This document shows, in pieces, positions 1 to 5,747 of a stretch of DNA of 6,734 nt. Position 1 is the first letter of the stretch. Each line of letters begins with the position of its first letter. The notes under the pieces were generated by a model that saw nothing but the letters and a program-made list of their open reading frames with translations, made no database searches and was not told the DNA's origin. The position numbers and the translations under genes are program-made. Origin of the DNA: an uncultured Verrucomicrobiales bacterium (GTDB lineage Bacteria; Verrucomicrobiota; Verrucomicrobiae; Limisphaerales; CANJSG01); NCBI GenBank assembly GCA_946480965.1, contig CAMLMI010000260.1, forward strand, positions 1-6,734, written 5' to 3'.

Positions 1-1
1 C

Positions 2-178
2 GTCATGGGCGAGCTCGACGCCCGCCGCCGCGCCGGTTTCCTCCCGATCCTGGAACGCGCCCACCACGCCCGCAGCCAGGTCTTCATGACCTGCACCGAG
101 GAGAACTGGCCCCGCGAACTCGGCCAGGAGATGCAGCGGTGGATGATCGAAAAGGGGGAGATGAAGGCTTGTAGCTGA
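2..178 (+). CDS. recF: DNA replication and repair protein RecF, C-terminal end (5' truncated by window)
   Basis: Only the last 58 codons are present; the frame is open from base 2 to TGA at 176-178. RecF is a cytoplasmic SMC/ABC-like ATPase that helps load RecA at single-strand gaps. The visible part begins VMGELDARRR, which matches the D-loop region just after Walker B in RecF (typically LLLDDVxGELDxxRR). It continues with a strand, SQVFMTCT, in the place where RecF proteins have an 'AQVFVTAT'-like strand. The tail WPRELGQEMQRWMIEKGEM resembles the usual RecF ending, in which a short helix is followed by a strand leading to a glycine turn. Walker A and Walker B lie outside the window, so the call rests on this one conserved region. 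Another SMC-type ATPase is possible but less likely given the short tail. Codon use is GC-rich, like the Mla genes and unlike the genes that follow. Confidence 0.78.
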   Translation, partial: VMGELDARRRAGFLPILERAHHARSQVFMTCTEENWPRELGQEMQRWMIEKGEMKACS

Positions 179-193
179 TCTGTTTCCGTTTTT

Positions 194-239
194 CCCGATC
201 CGAGATGATTCGGCAGGACCGAAAATATCTCGACTCGGG
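194..239. repeat. Imperfect inverted repeat between recF and the methyltransferase gene
   Basis: A nested dyad fills the middle of the 92-base gap. CGAGAT at 201-206 pairs with ATCTCG at 227-232, and TTCGG at 209-213 pairs with CCGAA at 219-223 around the five-base loop 214-218. A small asymmetric internal bulge separates the two stems. An alternative register pairs the 11-base arms 194-204 and 229-239, with 9 of 11 matching. No T-run follows on the + strand, so it is not a classical terminator for recF. Its place just upstream of a methyltransferase gene suits an operator for autoregulation or a processing hairpin, but that is inference. Confidence 0.4.
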
Positions 240-270
240 TCCGGCGCAGGATTGTCTTTGAACCACTGGG

Positions 271-1617
271 ATGACATCACCACGCAACATGGCACGGCCT
301 ATCGGAATCGACCTTTTTGCAGGCGTCGGCGGCATGAGCCTAGGTTTCGAGCAGGCCGGCTTCGACGTGGTCGCGGCGGTGGAATACGATCCGGTCCACG
401 CCGCTGCTCACGCATTCAATTTTTCGGAATGCGCAGTCCTAGCACGCTCCGTTACCGAGGTTACAGGCGACAGCATCAGACTAGCGGCTGGCCTCGGTGG
501 TCGCCGTATCGACGTGGTGTTTGGCGGTGCCCCTTGCCAAGGATTCTCCCTGATTGGCCAGCGCGCCCTCGATGATCCCAGGAACTCGTTGGTAAGGCAG
601 TTCATACGGATCGTGAAGGAACTGGACGCCGATCACTTCGTCTTCGAGAACGTCAAGGGGCTCACTCTCGGCGCGCACCGCCGGTTCCTCGAAGAGTTGA
701 TTTCGACCTTCAAAGGAATTGGCTACGAGGTCCGCTTGCCGTGGCAGGTCCTCAACGCGGGACGGTTCGGGACTCCCCAGCACCGGGAACGCCTGATCTT
801 GTTCGGTTCCAAAACTGGAAACCGCGTGCCGGTCTATCCCCAGCCTCGGACATTTCTCGCTGGTGAAACTCCCGCATTCGATCTGGAGCCCGGCCCGACC
901 TGTGCCGACGCGTTGGACGATCTTCCGGACGCGGAAGAGTTCGACGCTCTTTTGTCGTCCGATTCGGTCCGGACAACCCGTTGGCGAAAGCCGTCCGCGT
1001 ATGCGGCGGAGTTGCGGTGTGTCACCGACGAGGGCTGGCACTTCGGTTATCGGCGTGATTGGAATCCCGAGCTTCTAACCGCCAGCCTGCGAACGGACCA
1101 CACTCCGATCTCCAGAAGACGTTTTGCCGGCACTCCGTCCGGGGTGATCGAGCCAATTTCGCGGTTCTTCAAACTCTCGCCAACGGGGGTTTCGAACACG
1201 CTGCGTGCGGGGACCGACTCGGCCAGAGGCGCTTTCACCAGCCCGCGCCCCATCCACTATCGATACCCGCGCTGCATCACTGTTCGCGAGATGGCGCGGC
1301 TCCATGGATTTCCGGATTGGTTTCGGTTTCACCAAACCAAATGGCACGGCGCGCGGCAGGTTGGAAACTCGGTGCCGCCTCCTTTGGCCCGGGCTATCGC
1401 AGCCCAGGTGCTCGAAGCCATCGGGGTTTCTCCCAAACGCCCAGGGCACACGGTGGCTCTCGGCGACGAGTCCCTTTTGCAAATGGACATGTCGGATGCT
1501 TCGCGCCATTGGGGCATCGAAGTCCCGATCGGTCGTCGTGATCTGAAGAGCGGAAAGACGAAGAGAAAACAGTCCGACATCGAGGATCGGATGATGACCC
1601 AGCTCGCGTATGCCTAA
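271..1617 (+). CDS. DNA (cytosine-5-)-methyltransferase of a type II RM system
   Basis: This 448-residue enzyme transfers a methyl group from S-adenosylmethionine to C5 of cytosine in a specific DNA site. The conserved motifs are in canonical order. They are motif I DLFAGVGG (14-21, SAM binding), motif II acidic E38, motif IV GGAPCQGFS (85-93, catalytic Cys89), motif VI ENV (126-128), motif VIII QHRER (170-174), motif IX around REMARLHGFP (339-348) and motif X GNSVPPPLA (365-373). Residues of about 180-325 form the variable target-recognition region, so the site cannot be read from sequence. About 68 residues follow motif X, a longer tail than in minimal enzymes. ATG 271 is used here; ATG 289 (Met7) is equally possible, and neither has a Shine-Dalgarno sequence. 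The gene overlaps the next by 8 bases, as in a coupled RM operon. Base composition is less GC-rich than in the flanks. All catalytic residues are intact, so the enzyme is probably active. Confidence 0.96.
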   Translation: MTSPRNMARPIGIDLFAGVGGMSLGFEQAGFDVVAAVEYDPVHAAAHAFNFSECAVLARSVTEVTGDSIRLAAGLGGRRIDVVFGGAPCQGFSLIGQRALDDPRNSLVRQFIRIVKELDADHFVFENVKGLTLGAHRRFLEELISTFKGIGYEVRLPWQVLNAGRFGTPQHRERLILFGSKTGNRVPVYPQPRTFLAGETPAFDLEPGPTCADALDDLPDAEEFDALLSSDSVRTTRWRKPSAYAAELRCVTDEGWHFGYRRDWNPELLTASLRTDHTPISRRRFAGTPSGVIEPISRFFKLSPTGVSNTLRAGTDSARGAFTSPRPIHYRYPRCITVREMARLHGFPDWFRFHQTKWHGARQVGNSVPPPLARAIAAQVLEAIGVSPKRPGHTVALGDESLLQMDMSDASRHWGIEVPIGRRDLKSGKTKRKQSDIEDRMMTQLAYA

Positions 1618-2422
1618 GCCGAAGCAGCCCAAGCCAAATCGCTACCATCTCGTCATCGAGAAAGTGTTCTTCAATCGCTACGTTGAAGGACTGGAAGAAG
1701 TGGAATTTGAACGGGCCGAACTGGAAACCGCAGCAAGCGAGCTGGGCATCAAGCTGCCCAAGAACCTTGGCGATATCGTCTACTCGGCACGCTACCGGGT
1801 TCCCCTGCCTCCTAGAATCCTGAAAACGCAACCGGCCGGATTCGAGTGGACAATTGAAGGCGTCGGGAGAGCGAAATATGCGTTCCGTTTGGGAAAAGTA
1901 AGTCGCCTGTCTCCCAACCCCGATCTGGTGACCATCAAGATCCCTGACGCCACGCCGGAGATCATCGCGGCCAACGCGCTCTCGGACGAACAGGCTCTTT
2001 TGGCCAAGGTCCGCTACAACCGGTTGATCGACATCTTTCTCGGGATCACGTCCTGTTCTTTGCAGAACCACCTGCGGACCACGGTCAAAGAGATTGGGCA
2101 GATCGAAATCGACGAGGTTTATGTCGGAGTGGACCGGTCGGGGACACAGTTCGTCATCCCTGTTCAGGCCAAAGGTGGCAAAGACAAGCTTTCAGCCGTT
2201 CAAACCAAACAGGACATCGCCTTTTGTTCCCGGAAATTTCCGAGCTTGGTTTGCAGATCTGTGTCGGCCCAGTTCATGGCAGACGACTTGATCGCAATGT
2301 TTGAACTTACCATCGAGGAGGACTGCGTCAGGATCGTTGACGAAACCCATTACCGATTGGTTCCGGCGGATCAGATTTCCAAAGAGGAACTCCAAGGCTA
2401 CTCGCGCCGAGCCAAGGGATGA
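1610..2422 (+). CDS. Putative type II restriction endonuclease with Mrr-like PD-(D/E)XK-type active site
   Basis: This 270-residue soluble protein probably cleaves DNA at the site modified by the preceding methyltransferase. Residues 166-188 hold E166-I-D168 followed, 18 residues later, by the strand FVIPVQAKGG with Q186-x-K188. Acid, strand, then Q-x-K on a hydrophobic strand is the active-site pattern of Mrr-like members of the PD-(D/E)XK nuclease superfamily, where Gln replaces the usual Glu. E161, one helix turn earlier, could be an extra metal ligand. The N-terminal part (residues 1-110) is basic and includes NLGDIVYSARYR (52-63), which I recall from nucleases coded beside C5-methyltransferases; it may bind DNA. 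The start ATG overlaps the end of the methyltransferase gene by 8 bases, which suggests coupled translation so that protection comes first. There is no signal peptide or membrane segment. Family name and cut site are unknown. The RM role rests on position plus motif. Confidence 0.75.
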   Translation: MPKPKQPKPNRYHLVIEKVFFNRYVEGLEEVEFERAELETAASELGIKLPKNLGDIVYSARYRVPLPPRILKTQPAGFEWTIEGVGRAKYAFRLGKVSRLSPNPDLVTIKIPDATPEIIAANALSDEQALLAKVRYNRLIDIFLGITSCSLQNHLRTTVKEIGQIEIDEVYVGVDRSGTQFVIPVQAKGGKDKLSAVQTKQDIAFCSRKFPSLVCRSVSAQFMADDLIAMFELTIEEDCVRIVDETHYRLVPADQISKEELQGYSRRAKG

Positions 2423-2641
2423 GCCGATTCCGCGCTGACGTGGCTGGCTAACAGCATGAACGCGAAAGCGGTTGTTGGGCTCGCGCGTCGTGTCGCCGCC
2501 ATGTTCTCCGATCCAGCGTGCGCAGGCCGGGGATCAGCAGCGCGATGCTGCCGGTGACCACCCGGGGAGCGATTGCGCCAGCGCCCGTCCCCCCGGGACC
2601 GGCGCTTGACGGTGCCGGGGTCGTTACCGACGCTCCGCGCC
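2423..2641. other. Non-coding gap between the RM cassette and the envelope genes
   Basis: I see no convincing gene here on either strand. The sequence regains the high GC content of the flanks soon after the endonuclease stop, so the downstream edge of the RM cassette probably lies close to 2423-2460. The minus strand could encode a hydrophobic run (VVTGSIALLIPGLR, about 2510-2553), which might be a relic of a broken gene but has no supporting context. No T-run terminator follows the endonuclease gene. A GC-rich hairpin sits at 2591-2620. Reading the next gene from TTG 2573 instead of GTG 2642 would shorten this gap. Confidence 0.5.
2591..2620. repeat. GC-rich hairpin upstream of the repeat-protein gene
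   Basis: CCCCGG (2591-2596) pairs with CCGGGG (2615-2620). After a single G-G mismatch, ACCG (2598-2601) pairs with CGGT (2610-2613) around an eight-base loop. That makes ten base pairs with one mismatch. No T-run follows, so it is not a standard intrinsic terminator. It lies about 20 bases before the preferred GTG start at 2642 and could be part of a 5' leader. It could also be a chance outcome of high GC content. Confidence 0.35.
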
Positions 2642-4117
2642 GTGTTGCGGGTTTCCAGTCCATTTTCGGCGCGTCTTGGCGCGGTGCTGGCCGTTGTCGC
2701 CGTCTGCTCGGCGACGGGGGCGGCGGAGCCCGACATCTGGGAGCCGTTCGGCCCGTTGCACAGCCGGTTCCGGCTCACCCTGGAACCGGGGGAACGCACC
2801 GAGACCGTGGCGCCTTTCTGGTTCCACCAGCGGAGCGGTTCCACCGAGCAATACGGCGTGGCGCCGCTCTTCTCCGTGCTGCGCGACGACGCGCTGGACC
2901 GCACGCTGATCGATGTCGCGTATCCCTTCCTCACCTACAAAAAGTCGGGCGCGGAATTCCGCTGGCAGTTCTTCCAGCTCCTCAACTGGTCGGGCGGCGC
3001 GGACCAGGAGGGCGACGTGACCGAGCGGCGCGCGCTCTTCCCGCTGTATTTCCAACAGCGTTCCCCGAGCGGCTCGAACGACTACACCGCCGTGCTGCCG
3101 TTCTACGGCCATGCCCGGAACAAGTTCGGCCGGGACGAGGTGGGCTGGACGCTGTGGCCGCTCTGGGTCTGGTCGCGCAAGCGCGACGTGGAGACGCGCA
3201 ACTTCCCCTATCCGCTGGTCCACGCCCGCACGGGCGATTCGCTCGATGGCTGGCAGTTCCTGCCTCTCGCCGGGCACGAGACGAAGGGCACGACCTGGCG
3301 GACGAACGCCGTGGGCGATGCCGTCGAAGTGCCCGCCTACGACAAGGGGTTCTACCTTTGGCCGCTCGGGCATTGGCAGACGATCGCGCCGGGCACGACG
3401 AACGAGAGCCGCTTCCGCGCCGTGCTGCCGTTCTACGCCGCGCAGCGTTCCCCCACGCGCGACTGGGTGACGTATGGCTGGCCGCTGGGCTTCTCCGTCG
3501 CGGACGACCGCGCCAAGGGCTACAAGGAATACGGCGTGCCGTGGCCGCTCTTCGGCTGGGCGGAGGGACCGGGCAAACACGGCGTGCGGATCTGGCCGTT
3601 CTACGGCGACTACCAGTCGCCCACGCTACGGAGCGACTTCGTGGCCTGGCCGATCTACGGGCATCGCCTTTCCCGCGCGGGCGCACTGGAGCGCGAACGC
3701 ACGCGCTGGCTGTTCTTCCTCTACTCCGACACGCGCGTGACGGACCGCGAAACCGGCCAGGAGCTGGGTCGCCGCCGCGATGCGTGGCCTTTGTGGACCT
3801 CGCGCACGGATGCCGATGGCAACCGCCGCTTGCAGGTCTTCGCGCCCGTCGAGCCCATCGTGCCGCGCACCGAGTCGGTCACACGAAACTGGTCGCCGCT
3901 CTGGTCGGTGTGGCGCAGCGAGCAGAATCCCAAGGCCGGCACGAGCAGCCGTTCCTTCCTCTTCAACCTGTTCCGCTGCGAACACACGCCGACGGAGCGA
4001 AACCACGCCGCGCTCTTCGGCCTGATCCAGCACCGGAAAGACTCGGCCGGAAACCGCTGGAAGATCCTCTTCATCCCCTTCGGCGGAAAGGAGGCGAAGC
4101 CCGATGCAGCGCCTTAG
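2642..4117 (+). CDS. Exported repeat protein with about 21 WPLW/LPFYG-type motifs, function unknown
   Basis: I do not recognise a named family. From GTG 2642 the protein has 491 residues and opens with a good Sec signal peptide: basic MLRVSSPFSAR, a hydrophobic core LGAVLAVVAV, and a probable cut in SATGAA before EPDIW. The Cys in the core lacks a proper lipobox. The mature part is made of short aromatic/proline strands, each followed by a polar turn: APFWF (57), APLFS (74), LFPLYF (132), VLPFYGH (151), LWPLWVW (171), VLPFYAA (261), VPWPLFG (299), IWPFYGD (317), AWPIYGH (335), AWPLW (381), WSPLW (417) and ILFIPFGG (475). There are about 21 units in all, about 21 residues apart, which suits an antiparallel beta array, perhaps a barrel or solenoid in the periplasm or outer membrane. 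The frame stays open from TTG 2573, but that start would add 23 Arg/Pro-rich residues ahead of the signal peptide. An out-of-frame ORF on the same strand is Arg-rich and is rejected. mlaE follows closely, which hints at an envelope role. Confidence 0.8.
   Translation: MLRVSSPFSARLGAVLAVVAVCSATGAAEPDIWEPFGPLHSRFRLTLEPGERTETVAPFWFHQRSGSTEQYGVAPLFSVLRDDALDRTLIDVAYPFLTYKKSGAEFRWQFFQLLNWSGGADQEGDVTERRALFPLYFQQRSPSGSNDYTAVLPFYGHARNKFGRDEVGWTLWPLWVWSRKRDVETRNFPYPLVHARTGDSLDGWQFLPLAGHETKGTTWRTNAVGDAVEVPAYDKGFYLWPLGHWQTIAPGTTNESRFRAVLPFYAAQRSPTRDWVTYGWPLGFSVADDRAKGYKEYGVPWPLFGWAEGPGKHGVRIWPFYGDYQSPTLRSDFVAWPIYGHRLSRAGALERERTRWLFFLYSDTRVTDRETGQELGRRRDAWPLWTSRTDADGNRRLQVFAPVEPIVPRTESVTRNWSPLWSVWRSEQNPKAGTSSRSFLFNLFRCEHTPTERNHAALFGLIQHRKDSAGNRWKILFIPFGGKEAKPDAAP
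4087..4094 (+). promoter_or_regulatory. Perfect Shine-Dalgarno sequence inside the end of the repeat-protein gene
   Basis: AAAGGAGG at 4087-4094 is a full match to the anti-Shine-Dalgarno sequence and lies nine bases before the ATG at 4104. No other gene start in the window has a recognisable site, so this one stands out. It also encodes Gly-Lys-Glu-Ala-Lys in the upstream protein, so it may be fortuitous. Confidence 0.35.
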
Positions 4118-4196
4118 CTTCGTTCCACAGCTTGGTCAGACATTCCGGTTTCGCCGGGCTTTGCTTTCGTGTTCATTCGGCGCGGTCTGGTTTTGA
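4104..4196 (+). CDS. Possible 30-residue leader ORF, translationally coupled to mlaE
   Basis: ATG 4104 opens a 30-codon frame ending at TGA 4194-4196, whose last A is the first base of the preferred mlaE ATG (TGATG). The same TGATG junction joins mlaE and mlaF. The start has the only strong Shine-Dalgarno sequence in the window and overlaps the upstream gene's end by 14 bases in another frame. The peptide begins MQRLSFVPQL, is basic in the middle (FRFRRALL) and ends FGAVWF. Eighteen of its 30 codons end in G or C, which is low for this genome, so it is not codon-adapted. Any function would probably lie in carrying ribosomes from the repeat-protein gene to mlaE rather than in the peptide itself. 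A hairpin (4095-4100 with 4117-4122) would place this ATG in its loop. It may be a chance ORF. Confidence 0.3.
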   Translation: MQRLSFVPQLGQTFRFRRALLSCSFGAVWF

Positions 4197-4945
4197 TGTC
4201 TATGTTCCGCCACATCGGTGAATTGCTCGTTCTGTTCCTCCAGGCGCTGGGCGCGATGCCCGTCGCGTGGCGGCAGCGCGCCAAGGTGAAGGAGCAGATG
4301 TTCGAGATCGGCAACGCCAGCCTGCTGATGGTGTGCATTCTCTCGCTCTTCATCGGCGGAGTGGTGGCGCTCAACACCGGGCCGGTGCTCGTCTCGCGCG
4401 GGCTCGGCAGCTCGCTCGGCGGGCTTGTCGGGCTCTCCGTCTGCAAGGAGCTCGCCCCGGTCATGATGGCCATCCTCATCGCCGGCCGCATCGGTTCCTC
4501 GATGGCGGCTGAGATCGGCTCGATGAAGGTCAACCAGGAGATCGACGCCCTTCGCACCATGAACATCCAGCCGCTGCACTACCTCGTGGTGCCCCGGCTC
4601 CTGGCGGTGACGGTCATGCTGCCGCTGCTCGTCGTCTTCTCCATGATCGTCGGCTGGCTGGGCGGCGCGATCGTGGCGAACTACAACGCCGAGATTCGCG
4701 TGTCCTTCGCCGCGTTCTTCAACAATCTCCGCAGCATGCTGGACCTGAAGGACGTCTTCGACGGCCTGGTCAAGTCGCTCGCCTTCGCCGTCGTCATCGG
4801 CGTCGTGGGCTGCCAGCAGGGCCTGGCGACCTTCGGCGGGCCGCGCGGCGTCGGCCGGTCCGTGACCAAGGCGGTGGTCAATTCCATCGTGCTCATCCTG
4901 CTGCTCGACTACTTCCTGACCCGCCTGTTGATGGCCTTCGACTGA
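4196..4945 (+). CDS. mlaE: Phospholipid ABC transporter permease MlaE
   Basis: This is the inner-membrane permease of the Mla/MCE lipid transporter, which moves phospholipids between the inner membrane and the periplasmic MCE subunit; partners are MlaF and MlaD, coded next. The 249 residues fit the family. They show an N-terminal amphipathic stretch with a short hydrophobic segment (2-25) and about five further membrane segments (about 42-62, 75-100, 135-162, 190-210, 226-246). The MlaE hallmark loop starts at KELAPVMMAILIAGRIGS (84-101) and runs on through AAEIGSMKVNQEIDAL to 119. The C-terminal GGPRGVGRSVTKAVVNS (214-230) is also typical. I prefer ATG 4196, because it overlaps the leader ORF stop as TGATG and gives the usual short N-terminus. 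ATG 4202 is an alternative, and GTG 4169 would add nine residues. The stop overlaps the mlaF ATG by one base, so the two are translationally coupled. Confidence 0.93.
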   Translation: MSMFRHIGELLVLFLQALGAMPVAWRQRAKVKEQMFEIGNASLLMVCILSLFIGGVVALNTGPVLVSRGLGSSLGGLVGLSVCKELAPVMMAILIAGRIGSSMAAEIGSMKVNQEIDALRTMNIQPLHYLVVPRLLAVTVMLPLLVVFSMIVGWLGGAIVANYNAEIRVSFAAFFNNLRSMLDLKDVFDGLVKSLAFAVVIGVVGCQQGLATFGGPRGVGRSVTKAVVNSIVLILLLDYFLTRLLMAFD

Positions 4946-5736
4946 TGAACGCTTCCGCCGCCCATCCCGCCCGCGCGAAACAGGGCCTCTGCATCCGGGT
5001 GTCGAACCTCTCCCGCAGCTACGGCGGCAAGGCCGTGCTGAAGGACGTGAACCTGGAGATCCAGCCCGGCGAGATCTTCATGCTCATGGGGCCCAGCGGC
5101 TCGGGTAAAAGCGTCCTGCTCCGCCACATCATCGGCCTGGAACGGCCCGACACCGGCGACATCCTGCTCGACGGCGAATCGACCCTCTCGCCCGGAGTGA
5201 TGGACCGGCACCGCCTCGCGATGGTCTTCCAGTCCGGCGCGCTGCTGAACTCCCTGACCGTCGGCGAGAACGTCGGCCTCTACCTGAGCGAACACCGCCT
5301 CCATCCCCGCGCCGAGATCGCCCGCAGGGTCCGCGAAACCCTCGCCGATGTCGGTCTCGCCGACGCCGAGTCCAAATATCCGGCCGAACTTTCCGGCGGC
5401 ATGAAAAAGCGCGTGGCCATCGCCCGCGCCCTGGTCATCGAACCCGAGCTGGTGCTCTTCGACGAGCCCACCAGCGAGCTGGACCCGATCAGCTCGGTGA
5501 ACATCGCGGAGTCCATCGTCGAGCTGAACGAACGCGCCGGAGCCACCGCGCTCGTCGTCACCCACGACCGCGACCTCGTCTTCAGCGCGGCCGACCGCGT
5601 GGCCGTGATCCGCGACGGCTCCATCGTCTTTGTCGGGACGCCGGACGAACTCCGCGCTTCCACCGATCCCTTCATCCAGCAGCTCATCCATCCGCAACGC
5701 CGCCTGACCCGGCGCGGCGCGGCTCCGCACCCCTGA
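4945..5736 (+). CDS. mlaF: Phospholipid ABC transporter ATP-binding protein MlaF
   Basis: This cytoplasmic ATPase powers the MlaE permease. The 263 residues carry a complete nucleotide-binding domain: Walker A GPSGSGKS (49-56), Q-loop Q96 in MVFQSGAL, ABC signature LSGGM (149-153), Walker B LVLFDEP (169-175), D-loop SELD (177-180) and the switch histidine H207 in VVTHD. The sequence LSGGMKKRVAIARAL and the Q-loop context MVFQSGALLNSLTV are characteristic of the Mla/Mkl/Ttg2A branch rather than of metabolite importers. A tail of about 20 residues after the domain is basic (QRRLTRRG). The D-loop has Glu where many relatives have Gly (TSGLDP), a mild variation that should not abolish activity. 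ATG 4945 shares a base with the mlaE stop. The mlaD start lies 11 bases after this stop, with no Shine-Dalgarno sequence. Confidence 0.96.
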   Translation: MNASAAHPARAKQGLCIRVSNLSRSYGGKAVLKDVNLEIQPGEIFMLMGPSGSGKSVLLRHIIGLERPDTGDILLDGESTLSPGVMDRHRLAMVFQSGALLNSLTVGENVGLYLSEHRLHPRAEIARRVRETLADVGLADAESKYPAELSGGMKKRVAIARALVIEPELVLFDEPTSELDPISSVNIAESIVELNERAGATALVVTHDRDLVFSAADRVAVIRDGSIVFVGTPDELRASTDPFIQQLIHPQRRLTRRGAAPHP

Positions 5737-5747
5737 TTTATCCCGCC

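Noticed and set aside
2448..2560. A minus-strand stretch coding a hydrophobic VVTGSIALLIPGLR run, a possible gene relic
   Set aside because: It is short, has no start, neighbours or family match that I can name, and could be chance in GC-rich DNA.
2606..2634. TTGACG followed 17 bases later by GACGCT, a possible promoter
   Set aside because: The -10 half matches the consensus at only two positions, so it is not better than chance.
2624..3580. A 318-codon minus-strand open frame
   Set aside because: It is antisense to the repeat-protein gene, has Arg/Glu/Ala-rich low-complexity content and shows no recognisable domain.
4145..4180. CCGG/CCGG mini-hairpin followed by a T-rich stretch, a possible terminator before mlaE
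   Set aside because: The stem is only four pairs and the T-rich part is interrupted by G and C, so it is too weak to call. It would also split an apparent operon.
2518..4221. A 567-codon open frame on the + strand overlapping the whole repeat-protein gene
   Set aside because: Its product is Arg/Ala/Pro-rich with no domain, signal peptide or pattern. The overlapping frame has a signal peptide and regular motifs. Long alternative frames are common at high GC.
4909..5730. A 273-codon minus-strand open frame opposite mlaF
   Set aside because: It is antisense to a complete ABC ATPase with all motifs and has no domain of its own.
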